Source of the DNA: Lasiosphaeris hirsuta
Taxonomy: Eukaryota > Ascomycota > Sordariomycetes > Sordariales > Lasiosphaeriaceae
NCBI GenBank assembly: GCA_030549175.1
Contig: JAUKUA010000005.1
Coordinates: 4,526,001-4,590,000, forward strand
Reading direction: 5' to 3'
Length of the DNA: 64,000 nucleotides
The position numbers were made by a program, and so were the translations under genes. Positions 10,693 to 20,244 of the stretch are shown here, piece after piece. The notes under the pieces are model-generated. The model saw only the letters and a list, made by a program, of their open reading frames with translations. It had not been told where the DNA came from and did not search any database. Within the stretch, counting starts at the first letter, position 1, and every line of letters begins with the position of its first letter.

Positions 10693-12556
10693 ACGTGAAT
10701 CACAAGCGAGCGGTCAATCCAAGCGAGTGGTCAGTATCACCACCCCAATTGAACTGTCGTACGACATACCAACACCACAAAAGAACCAAAAATGCCAGCC
10801 AAACAAAATGAAGTACAGGTGCAACTTGCCCTTCAAGCTATGGAACGCGACAAGAACCTTAATCCCTACGTAGCTACAGAACGCTATTCAGTATCTCGTA
10901 CGATACTTCTACGACGACAAAAGGGAATTCACCCTCGAGCAGATACCATTGCTAACTCTCGGAATCTCGACCCCCTTGAAGAGCAGGTCATCGTACGAAG
11001 GGTTCTTGACCTGTACGAGTAAGGATTTTCGCCAGGATACGATATGTTGGAAGATATGGCCAACTTGCTACGTACGACGCGTAGCGTGTCACACGTCGGA
11101 AAACACTAGGCTTCGAACTTTGTACGACGACAACCAGAGCTCCGGACGCGTTGGACGCGTCCGTACGACTACCAGAGAGTTAAATGTGAAGATCCGGAGA
11201 TAATTAGCGCGTGGTTTGACCTTGTTCGTAACACAATTACGAAACATGGGATCGTCAAGTCGGATATCTGGAACTTTGACGAGACTGGGTTCATGATAGG
11301 CCAGATCTCGCCAACGCTGGTTATTACCTCGTCTAAAGGCCGTGGGAGGGTTAAGAAGATCTAACCTGGTAATCGGAAATGGGCTACTGTGATCTAGGCC
11401 GTATAGTCGGGTAGTGATACCATCTCTCCGTACGTAGTGGTTGTAGGTAAAATCTACCTCGAAAGTTAGTATCGTAACAGCCCTTTCCTACCCGATTAGA
11501 CCGTTGATCTCTTAGAAACTGGTTAGACGAATAACCAGATTGGTCTTGACTAGATCAAACACTTTGACTAGTACTCCTACTATCGTACGATAGGTAGAAA
11601 GTAACTTCTGATCCTCGACGGACATAAGAGCTACTACTTGGCCGAATTCGAGGACTACTATAAAGAAAATAACATTACCACACTTTATATACCTCCGTAC
11701 TCATCTCATCTACTTTAGCTACTTAATGTCGGATGTTTTAGTGTGTTAAAGTGGTCGTACGGTAAGGAAATCGAGAAGTTAATACGTAACTACATTTACC
11801 ATATTACTAAGTCCGACTTTTTTCTCACCTTCTATAACACATTTCAAGTAACATTTAAACCTGAGAACGTTCAAGGGGGCTTCCGAGATGTAAGTCTTGT
11901 CCCATTCAACCCAGAGAAGATGATTTCCTAGCTAGATATCAAGCTTCGTACGCTAATACCTACTGACCCCCCTCGAGACCTCATACGACAGTTAGGTCTC
12001 TAAGACGCCACAGAATTCTACCGAAGCCTCTCTACAGTTAACACACATCAAGGATCATATTACTAGGCATCAAGGCAGCTCACCAACCCCAATTCTCGAG
12101 GCCCTTGACTAAATTGTAAAGGGTACAACGAAGGTTATGCACGAGATGGTGTTAATAAAGGCTCGCGTACGAGAGCTTGAGGAGGCAAATGCAACCTTAA
12201 GCAAACCCCGGAAGGCTAAAAAAAAGTCGTATCCGGGCAGGGGGACCATTGACTATACAGGATGTAAGCGATATTCTAGCAGAAAGGGATATACACATCC
12301 GGCTAGAGGAGGAAAAGCGGTCGGGGGGTGGTCGTATGAGGAGCAACGCAGCAGGTTCACGGCACTGTAGCAACTACGGCAAAACAGGACACAACTCTCG
12401 TACGTGCCAGGAAGATATGAAAATGGATGAGGAACCGGATTTTGAGTAATTTTCATTGATTGTTTCTTTTGTGGTGTTAGTATGTCATACGACAGTTCAA
12501 TTGAGGTGGTAACACTGACCACTCGCTTAGATTGACCGCTCGCTTGTAATTCACGT
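10693..12556 (+). mobile_element. Inner Fot1/pogo-type transposon (RIP-decayed), nested in the outer element
   Basis: An 1864-bp element with inverted repeats of about 75 bp. The left end starts ACGTGAATCACAAGCGAGCGG at 10693; the right end closes with the complement at 12556, with only a few mismatches. TA lies on both sides (10691-10692, 12557-12558). Length and coding content match fungal Fot1-like Tc1/mariner elements (family knowledge). It sits inside the outer element, so it inserted later. The two elements share short terminal words (ACGT, GCGAGTG), suggesting related families. Confidence 0.9.
10792..12449 (+). pseudogene. Fot1/pogo-like transposase, broken
   Basis: The frame from ATG 10792 reads an HTH_psq-type N-terminus (ALQAMERDKNLNPYVATERY), then the DDE domain: WNFDETGFMIGQ near 11260, LILDGHKSYYL near 11610, PPYSSHLL near 11690. 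It carries about ten in-frame TAA/TAG stops, several of which sit where Gln (CAA/CAG) is expected, as C-to-T changes would give. The third catalytic Asp reads Asn in LLNVGCFSVLKW. Two frame changes near 12130 and 12240 lead to a C-terminal zinc knuckle, CSNYGKTGHNSRTC. The original enzyme would cut and paste the element at TA. This copy is dead. Confidence 0.85.
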
Positions 12557-12849
12557 TAGTGTTGATTTTATTCGTAATTTTACATTAAATATTACCTAGG
12601 AGAAATACAATTACAATCTTAACCACATATATTACCCTAAGCGCAAATATTGTTTTCGAAGGTCGGATTGGCTAGCAAGTAAAATTAAACATTTATACTA
12701 ATATTATATTCTTAAATTGCAAACTTCCAATTCTTAAAAGTTTTTATTAAGATTTGGTGGTTCTGACAAGGGTTTAATTCAAGGGTTATGTGTGAAGAAT
12801 TGGGTTGCTCACTCGCTTATATTGCACACTCGCATATAAAATACGTTAA

Positions 12850-13646
12850 ATGTTGTACTATCGTTTCGCTGCAAGTCATGATACTTTCTGTCCAATTTTT
12901 TTATTTTATCTTCATTTTTGACGCTATTTAGCTGGATGCTCTCACAGGAAGGAACGTGTTAGTCACGGTTGTATTCAAGAGAGTCTATTCTGCAAGATGC
13001 AGAGCGCTTGCAGCGCTCTTTATCTGCAGCCAGATCCCTGAGCTCCAGGGAGCACTCTGTCTACTCCTGGCTTGGTACATGCACTTCTGTTTGTACAACA
13101 GTCTATAGTTCATGTAGCAAGTGCCCAGATATTCACCCAATGCCTCTGACGTTCATTCTGTGGCGAAATGTACTCAAAGTGATAGGACATCAATTGACTT
13201 GTTGGAAATTCGTGCAATGTTACTATCTAGAAGGAGTCAAGCCCATGGGTTTTCCCACCTTAAAATGGCTCTCTGGGACTCCTCTGATTGCTCAATTACA
13301 TGTGTTTGCCTTTCCAGTGGTTGGCTGAAGTCTTGTATGGTACTGCTAACACGCAAGGTCCCTTTTTTTTATTTTTTTTATGTTGAGGCTGTTGTTGGCC
13401 CGTTGCGTTGCAGGGAAGTTCCTGGGCAATTGAATTGAGTGCCGTTTGCCCACATATTCTTCCGATATAACCCCCAACCATGCCGTGCAACAAAGCCCTA
13501 CAACCGCCAGATAAGCCAACGCCCCCAAACATCAATGATGCTTTCATATCCTCTTGTGGCCCGATACCCCAATAGGCCCAGCTAAATAAAACAAGCAACA
13601 ACTCGGCACGCCAACAAACACTCTGGACAATCGACGCGTGACGCCA
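12850..13646. other. Intergenic region, no gene seen
   Basis: About 800 bp with a T-rich stretch near 13360-13380. No supported frame. It contains the 3' flank of the first member of the three-gene family. Confidence 0.5.
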
Positions 13647-15929
13647 TCAATCCAAGCCCGAGTCGGGGACCTCATGATCTTTCCACTTCGCATCCCAGTC
13701 TCGGCTCTGAGCCTCCTTCATCTCTGAGAGAACCGGCAGGGTAAACAGCGGCTTAAGTTTGATTTTGTCGCCCTTGCCCAAGGCCTTGTCAAACTCGCCG
13801 TCCTGAAGCATTGGCTTATTCCACGCCTGCCATTTGTGGATGCTGTTTAGTATGCAAAGGGTGTCAAAGTCCCTTTTATGCGAGAACGGTGCAGAGCTGA
13901 GGCCTTTGCGGAAGGGTATTGCCTTGGCTGGCTGCTCCTCACCGGCCTTGTCATCGGTGTATTGCTCATATCGGAATATAAGCCAGAGGCTCTTGGCTGG
14001 TTTGGATATGTCCATGAACAAGAAGAAATTCGTCGAGCTTACTCTGTCGGCACCGGTCCGACTATCATCTGCTCGCGGCCGTGTATGGGTGTATACCTCG
14101 CCTAGCGGGACGAGGTAGTCAGGAATCTTGTTTTTTCCGTGAATGTTTTCCCCTGTCAGCCAGCATTCAAAAACATTCATGGCTTTGATGGCCATGTTAT
14201 CCAGGAAGTTTTGCCGTTGGACCATCTCTCCCTGGCCGCTGAGGTCATCATCGCGGGGGCCGGGGCGAATCGTGTTACCAATAAGCCCACCCATCTTCAA
14301 GAAGAAGCTGACTTGGCTACCATCCTGGTCTGCCGAATGCCGAAACAGAGGAAATTCGTATGACATGCTCCCGTGTACGTAAACCCTCAGCCGCTCTAGG
14401 TCAGGTGCTGAGGTGCAGTCCATCGCCTTCAGGAAGGCCAGGATGTCGACCTGTCTATGCCCCACAACGGCTGTGGTCGATGCAGGCTGCTGAGTCTCCT
14501 GGATCTCGACCGGCTCCGGCCTGTTGCTGACGACCGATGCCACCCTGCCACGGCTACGGCCACGGCCACGGCCACTGCCACTGCCACTGCTTCGAGGGCG
14601 ACCCCTCCCACGGGATGAGGCGCCCCGGCCCCGCGAAGAGCCCTCCGAGACAATCAGCGCTCCGACTCCTCGCTCCAGCGTCTCGCCCACGGAAGTGAGG
14701 GCATACTTCTTGCGAGCGGGGTAGATAGGCTCTGGTGACGGCAGCTTCTGCCAGACTAGTGACGGCAGCCCATGCCAGACGCTGGTCTCGGACGAGTCGA
14801 CACTGTTGTCTGGGCTGTGCGGCTGTTTCCGCTTCTCTCCCCGGGTCGTCGGGCTCAATACGGCAATGGTGGTCTTCGTCTCGGGCTCTTTTGGCTCCAC
14901 TGGCTCCCATGATTGGGTGTGAAGTGCTGTGACCGAGAGTATAGGCTTTGCGGTTTTGGCAGCCTGAAAGGCCACTTTGGCGGCGAGGTCGCGGAAGTTC
15001 GCCTGCATGGATGCAATCAGCTGTCCATAGCCCATCAACTGCTGTCCCTGCCTCGTGGTCTCGTCCTGAATCGCCGTCATGACACCGTCCCGGGTGCGGA
15101 GCTGCTCCTTCAACTCCTGGCCCTGCTTCTGGACCTCACCCCGAAGTGTCAGTATGGCACTGTCCCGGTTGCTGACCTGCTCCTTGAGCAGCTTGATCTC
15201 ATCCTGGCTCTCCTTCTCAAACTGCAATGATCGGATGGCCATGGCATTAACCATCTTATCCGTGCTCCGCCTCGGAGACGCGACGTCGTTTTGGATGACA
15301 TCACAGGTGCGAAGAAACTCGGCGGCAGCACGGGCGTGGTATTCAGCTGCGGTCAGTGGGCGCTGCAGTCCGGGACTGTTCCCAGGCTGCTGCTGGGGTT
15401 GCGGACGTGGTGGTAGATTTGCGGCTGACTGCTGGGCCTGAGAAGGTTGCGCGTTTGTCGTTGGCACAAAAGCCTGGGGCGTTATGTTTTGTCGCGCCAT
15501 GCTTGGAGCAGCATGGACCGTCTGAGGCGTGGGAGGAGGCAGGGCATGTCCGAGTCGAGCACTGGCAGGTGTGGAAGTCGGTGGCGCTGGGTGCCCGGGC
15601 TGTCTGTGAGCATGAGCCTGTGTAGGAGTGAATGGTCGTTTCTTGGGGAGAGGCATTCGCTTTGGCACTGGAGAACCATTGTTGGTGCCCTGTGGCTGCG
15701 CGTTTTGCTGGGAAGGTAGGCCACCGGCAGATGGACGGTGCGTGGGCAAAGGCGTTCGTCGTGGCACTGCCGGAGTGCCATTATCGACATTGTGCGGCTG
15801 GCCATTTTGCACAGAAGGCATAGAGCCACCGGCAGACTGAGGTCCGCCGACAGACTGAGAGCCTCCGACAGACTGAGAGCCGCCGACAGACTGAGAGCCG
15901 CCGGTGGGCTGAGATGGTGATTGTGACAT
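13647..15929 (-). CDS. Paralogue A of a tandem family: low-complexity, coiled-coil, Arg/Gly-rich protein with a conserved C-terminal domain
   Basis: One uninterrupted exon of 760 residues. The start at 15929 is chosen because the paralogue at 18805 begins with the same MSQ.P context; the frame is open 168 nt further upstream but that part is leader-like. Residues 5-30 repeat QSVGGS four times. To about 190 the chain is Pro/Gln/Ala-rich, presumably disordered. About 200-330 is heptad-like (EKESQDEIKLLKEQVS). A KKYALTSVGETLE motif is followed by a basic RG segment (SRGRGRPRSSG, GRGRGRSRGR) resembling RGG boxes or AT-hooks. The last 258 residues form a conserved domain starting MDCTSAPDLERL, with FLKMGG, IPDYLVPLGEV and SLWLIFRYEQY. 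I do not recognise the family. Nuclear nucleic-acid binding is an inference from the basic RG part. Confidence 0.75.
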   Translation of the reverse strand: MSQSPSQPTGGSQSVGGSQSVGGSQSVGGPQSAGGSMPSVQNGQPHNVDNGTPAVPRRTPLPTHRPSAGGLPSQQNAQPQGTNNGSPVPKRMPLPKKRPFTPTQAHAHRQPGHPAPPTSTPASARLGHALPPPTPQTVHAAPSMARQNITPQAFVPTTNAQPSQAQQSAANLPPRPQPQQQPGNSPGLQRPLTAAEYHARAAAEFLRTCDVIQNDVASPRRSTDKMVNAMAIRSLQFEKESQDEIKLLKEQVSNRDSAILTLRGEVQKQGQELKEQLRTRDGVMTAIQDETTRQGQQLMGYGQLIASMQANFRDLAAKVAFQAAKTAKPILSVTALHTQSWEPVEPKEPETKTTIAVLSPTTRGEKRKQPHSPDNSVDSSETSVWHGLPSLVWQKLPSPEPIYPARKKYALTSVGETLERGVGALIVSEGSSRGRGASSRGRGRPRSSGSGSGRGRGRSRGRVASVVSNRPEPVEIQETQQPASTTAVVGHRQVDILAFLKAMDCTSAPDLERLRVYVHGSMSYEFPLFRHSADQDGSQVSFFLKMGGLIGNTIRPGPRDDDLSGQGEMVQRQNFLDNMAIKAMNVFECWLTGENIHGKNKIPDYLVPLGEVYTHTRPRADDSRTGADRVSSTNFFLFMDISKPAKSLWLIFRYEQYTDDKAGEEQPAKAIPFRKGLSSAPFSHKRDFDTLCILNSIHKWQAWNKPMLQDGEFDKALGKGDKIKLKPLFTLPVLSEMKEAQSRDWDAKWKDHEVPDSGLD

Positions 15930-17005
15930 CGTGTACCGTGTTCTTCGTTCGGCTTGACTTTGACGATATAGGATAAAATCCAAGGACAAAAAGCTGAGAG
16001 ACAAGAAGTCGAAAGACAAATAGGTCAAGGACAAAATCGAAGATCGGGAAGTCGAGAAAGAAGACGAAGGATACCTGGTACAGGCAAACGACCGCAAGTT
16101 AGAGCAAAAAAAGACTGAGGCGCGACGAGGTTAGCCGTGGGCCAAAGCAACATAGAAGATTAAGGTGCCGGGGGCGGGGGAGGAAATACTCGGCGAGGAA
16201 GAATGGTTGCAACGCCGGCGGGTATTTGGGGTGGATGGTACGAACCTCAAGATTATGTCGTGAGCACTGTTGATGGTTGCCCTGGAGGAAAAATATCGGT
16301 TGCGTGGCGCTGGTGTTTGACAAGGGCGTCGCGTCGTAGGCTGGAGACAAGGAAAGCAAGGTCGCGGTGGTTGAGAGAAAAAGTTGAGTGAAAGGTGAGA
16401 AAAATATGCAAGATGGCGCCGAGGAAGGGAAGGTATTGGCGAGGAGAGGTTGCCGCAGAGAAAATGTCGAAAAATTGCTGCTGAGGAAGATGAGGTGTGG
16501 GGGAAGGTAAAATGTCAGTGAATGGAAATGGTCAAGGAAATATCAGTCCGGTTGTCACTCTGTCGTGGAGCTTTCATCCCGCCGTCGCGGTCGGGTGAGC
16601 ACTGACGCGTCTTGCCTTGAAGATGTATCTAATCGTGTATGACTACAAATAAATAGAAGATAAAAAGCCTGAGCATGAGCCTGAGCCTGTAAGGCAACAC
16701 CCTACCCGGCCTCAACGACGTGCTCTGGTCGTGGTGCTTCACGCCAGTCTAATCGCCGTCCATAGCACGCACATCTATGAGTGAATGTCTATCTACCAAG
16801 GCGTACATTTCTGTGACAACAATCATCATTATGTAAACTATTATTACAATCCCTGACGTCAAATGACTCTGAACACCCATAATCCCTTCTCGTTGGGCAC
16901 ATCACTTGGTAGGTTACCCTATCCAAGTGAATTCCCCCGCAAACAAACGCTCCTCGCTGCCAATACCCACTACCGCTAATACCCAACTACCTGTTCTGCC
17001 TAGAT
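15930..17005. other. Leader and promoter region of paralogue A
   Basis: On the minus strand this is a pyrimidine-rich leader (15960-16090) with repeated TTTGTC/GACTTC words, then a block around 16238-16250 containing GTACGAACCTCAA that recurs upstream of paralogue B. No other gene is seen. Confidence 0.5.
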
Positions 17006-18805
17006 TCAGAGGCCGATCCAGTCCATCTTCCACTTCTTCTTCAAGGTCTCCTCCACCTGGACGAGCAGCGGAGCTGTAAACAGCGGCATCATCTCGACCC
17101 GACCTCCTTGGCCAACGACCTCCTTGAACTGATCATCGTCCAAGACCCCCTTGTCCCAAGCCTCCCACTTGCCAATGTGGTTCAGCACGCGGACAATGTC
17201 AAAGACTCTCGTGTTGGTGAAGACGGCACAGGCCGGCTCTCGCAACGGCACCTTCTTGACAGCGTGCTCGTTCTTGGCGCTGGGGTATTGTTCGTAGCGG
17301 TAGATCAGCCACAGACTTCTGGCGGGACTGCAGATGTCCATGAACATAAAGTAGTTGGTCGACGCAATCTTGTCGAGGCCCGTCCGGCTGTCCCCGCCAC
17401 GCGGCCGGGTGTGCGCGTAGACTTCGCCCAGCGGGACGAAGTAGTCGGGGATGCCATTGTCATCCGGGACACCCTTGCCGGAAAGCCAGCATTCAAAGAT
17501 GTTTGTCGAGGTCGCGGTCGCTGTGTCCTTTGGCTGTAGCACTGTTGCGTCATCGGCCAGCGTGCCGTCACGGGGGCCGACGCGGATGGTGTTGGACATC
17601 TTACCCCCCATCTTCAGGAAGAGCTGGACTCTTCCCCCGCCTTCTGTCTTGCGGCCAAAGAGTGGGAACTCGTATGGTACGTCGCCGACGACATAGGCCT
17701 TCAGCCGCTGAAGGTCGCGCTCTGACATGCAGTTCATGTCCCGAATGAATGCAAACACGTCGGCGTGTGCGTGTCTTGCGGTAGCCTCCATCGGCTCAGG
17801 AATGTTGAGGGTGGGCTCCGAGGTCTGCTCATTAACAGGCTCTAGCATTTCACTGGGAGCCCCACCACCACGGAATCTGCCCCGGATTCTGCCACGGCCC
17901 CGGGTGGTCGGCTTCAGGCCACTGCCACGGCGTCGCGCGGAGCTGCCAGAGACCCCCAAACTCCCCATCCCGTTCTCGAGGGATTCACCATGGGAGGTCC
18001 TGGCGTACTTCATACGCGGCGACGTCATCGGCTCGGGTGAGGGAACCCGCATCCGTGGCTCCGGCGAAGACAAGGGTGACTGCAGGCGACGGTTCGGATA
18101 TCCGTCCTGCCGTTTTCGCTTTTGACCCTGTGTAGCGACGATTATCGTGAGCTGCTCTGGAGTGGCTGTCGTGAGCACCTTTGAAGCCACTTCGGTATTG
18201 GCTGATGCGGCCTGTGGTTCCGACTCCAGAGTGTGAATCCGGGCCACCGACAGTTCAGGTTGAGCCCGGGCTTCAAGACGATCGACTCTCTCTTGAACTT
18301 GGGCCAGGTCCACGATCGAGGTCCCGTCGGCCGGCAAAGCCAACCGAGAAACAAAGGCACCGAACCTCTCGTTCATCGACGTGCAAAGATCCCGCAGAAC
18401 TTTCAGCTCTTCCCGTTGGCTTCGGATGTCGTGCTCTAGAGCCATGATGACAACGTCTCGCTGACGGAGCTTATCTGCTTGGTCCTGGACGACCTTGACA
18501 AACTTGGTTTGATTTCCGATAATGTCGGAAATGATTATGTCCTTCTCCCGGGCCCACTGGTTCAGGTCTGGGACGAAACTGGCGTGGTACCTGGTAAAGT
18601 CGAGTTGCCGAGCCAAAATATTGATCTCCGGGTTTATGCTGTTCAGAGGAAGCTGTGGACCAGCAAGGGGAGGGATCTGTGGCACTGGCAGTGGCAGCGG
18701 CAGTGGCTCTGACAGCAAAGCTTGCCGCGTAGGCTGAGCCTGGACCTGCGGACCCTGAAAAGTCTGCTGGTTTGGCCATGGAGGCGGTGCAGGTGGTTGA
18801 GACAT
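17006..18805 (-). CDS. Paralogue B of the tandem family
   Basis: A single exon of 599 residues. ATG 18805 gives MSQPPAPPPWPNQQ; the open frame reaches 19036 but the extra part reads like leader. The plan matches paralogue A. A Pro/Gln-rich N-terminus of about 65 residues is followed by a coiled-coil-like region (about 75-180), then KRKRQDG, PEPRMRVPSPEPM, MKYARTSHGESLE and a basic RG segment (TTRGRGRIRGRFRGG). The C-terminal domain runs from about 355: MNCMSERDLQRLKAYV, FLKMGGKMSNTIRVGPR, IPDYFVPLGEVYAHTRPRGG, STNYFMFMDI, SLWLIYRYEQYP. It is more like A than C by eye. No enzymatic motif is recognised, and there is no signal peptide or membrane segment. Confidence 0.75.
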   Translation of the reverse strand: MSQPPAPPPWPNQQTFQGPQVQAQPTRQALLSEPLPLPLPVPQIPPLAGPQLPLNSINPEINILARQLDFTRYHASFVPDLNQWAREKDIIISDIIGNQTKFVKVVQDQADKLRQRDVVIMALEHDIRSQREELKVLRDLCTSMNERFGAFVSRLALPADGTSIVDLAQVQERVDRLEARAQPELSVARIHTLESEPQAASANTEVASKVLTTATPEQLTIIVATQGQKRKRQDGYPNRRLQSPLSSPEPRMRVPSPEPMTSPRMKYARTSHGESLENGMGSLGVSGSSARRRGSGLKPTTRGRGRIRGRFRGGGAPSEMLEPVNEQTSEPTLNIPEPMEATARHAHADVFAFIRDMNCMSERDLQRLKAYVVGDVPYEFPLFGRKTEGGGRVQLFLKMGGKMSNTIRVGPRDGTLADDATVLQPKDTATATSTNIFECWLSGKGVPDDNGIPDYFVPLGEVYAHTRPRGGDSRTGLDKIASTNYFMFMDICSPARSLWLIYRYEQYPSAKNEHAVKKVPLREPACAVFTNTRVFDIVRVLNHIGKWEAWDKGVLDDDQFKEVVGQGGRVEMMPLFTAPLLVQVEETLKKKWKMDWIGL

Positions 18806-19326
18806 GATGTTCCGAGTCTTTATATATATTTTGGTGTCCCGCGTTGAATTTTCGTTGTCTTGGATACCATGCAGACCAGATACAGCGAAGTGAGAGGCAG
18901 AAATCCAGTGACAGAAGGTTGAGGGTAGCGAGTTGAAGAACGGAGCCTCGGAGTGAAGGAAAAAGTCGAAGTACAGAGAGAGAGAGAGGAAGTCGGAAGA
19001 TAGCAAGCGAAAAATGGGAAAACTGAGAAACAACAAAATTAGCTAAAGGACAAAGAGACAGAGAGGTGACAGGTTGGGAAGCGGGGCAGGTATGAGGGCG
19101 GTTTCCAGATAAGCCGCCGGTATTGGTCGATGGGTGAGTACGAACCTCAAAGCTATGCTTCGAGAGCTGCCCGGAATCACGGTTCAGGTGATGAATCTCG
19201 ATCGCGTGGCCGTGTTGGACTAGCACACGATGCTTTGACACCACAAGCGGGAAGTAAGGGAAGGATGGATGGTGGCCCAAAGATGTTGAGGCAGGGAAGG
19301 TATTGAGAATGGGAAGTCGTCGTGAA

Positions 19327-19401
19327 GAAGTTGCTGACAAGATGTCGATGAGAAGTTGTCAACAAGATGTCGATGAGAAGTTGTCAACAAGAAGTTGTCG
19401 A
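19327..19401. repeat. 25-bp minisatellite upstream of paralogue B
   Basis: About three tandem copies of a unit containing AACAAGATGTCGATGAGAAG, partly diverged at both edges. Confidence 0.7.
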
Positions 19402-19675
19402 GGAAGGGGAATCATCAAGCAAGGAATGGATTTAAGAAGGGGAAGGGTGAGAAAGGTGGGGTGAGGGGGATGGGAGCGAGTGCGCTAGCGTGCAGATGAA
19501 TAGAAGCCGAGAATGAATACAAATACCCCGATGGCGAGATAAACATTGAATGCGGGGCGGACACCTGGGTCTGTGCTCGACTCGGAAGGGCAGACATCAG
19601 ATGAATTGCAGCACCGTACAAATAGGCGCAGAGGACTGTGGCAGCTGTCAAGGCCGACGAAGGTTGAGAGACCCG

Positions 19676-19765
19676 TGCGGTTGTGAAGACTCATCCATGG
19701 CGGTTGTGAAGATCCGTCCAGGGCGGTTGTAAAGACCTATGGCGGTTATGAAGGCTCGTGGTAGT
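19676..19765. repeat. Minisatellite, GGCGGTTGTGAAGA units
   Basis: Four degenerate copies about 22-25 bp apart. It lies between the leader of B and the 3' end of C. Confidence 0.65.
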
Positions 19766-20244
19766 TGTCATAATATAGAAGGAGCAGGAGGATGGCCGAA
19801 ACAGTATTTACAACAGAGTGCAATCTATTGTCCTGATTATATAGTACCTTCGGTAACACAAATCACATAATAAAAACAAAGAATCCTTGCTGAAGATGCA
19901 AGGATGACGGCAACAAGATGAATACCTCCAATCTTGGGTATATGCCAGCGGCCCCAAACCAGTAAACTCCAACACAAACTGCGAAAACCGTCTGAACCCC
20001 TGAGCCCAAATCTGAACCCATACAAAAAAAGACAAACAAAACCAAACTACCGGACGGAATGCCAGAAAGAATCCGTCGAAAAGGCAACCGAACACGGGTC
20101 AAGGAAGAAGGCACGTGTGTAAAAGCACACAGGCCCATCATTCATCCTCCCAGGATGATCTCTCCCAATCCTCCCCCAAGACGCCCAGAAATCATCCATC
20201 ATGAAAGCGGTAGCCAAAACACACAGGTTAAGAAAGGTACGTGC

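Larger units (their letters stand above)
10544..12847. mobile_element. Outer Tc1/mariner-type non-autonomous element, split by a nested insertion
   Basis: The ends are perfect 45-bp inverted repeats: 10544-10588 starts ACGTATTTTATATGCGAG and ends AGCAACCC, and 12803-12847 is its reverse complement. TA flanks both sides (10542-10543, 12848-12849), the target duplication of Tc1/mariner elements. A second inner inverted repeat of about 22 bp (ACCACCAAATCTTAATAAAA) lies at about 10628-10650 and 12741-12762. Without the inner insertion the element is only about 440 bp and AT-rich, with no reading frame, so it is a MITE-like derivative. Confidence 0.85.
18806..20244. other. Leader of paralogue B and spacer to paralogue C, with minisatellites
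   Basis: The minus-strand leader of B is pyrimidine-rich and holds a GA-type run near 18980. The GTACGAACCTCAA block is at about 19138-19150. A 25-bp tandem repeat (AGTTGTCAACAAGATGTCGA core) is at about 19327-19401, and a second array of about 25 bp (GGCGGTTGTGAAGA core, four units) at about 19676-19765. No protein-coding frame is supported. Confidence 0.5.
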
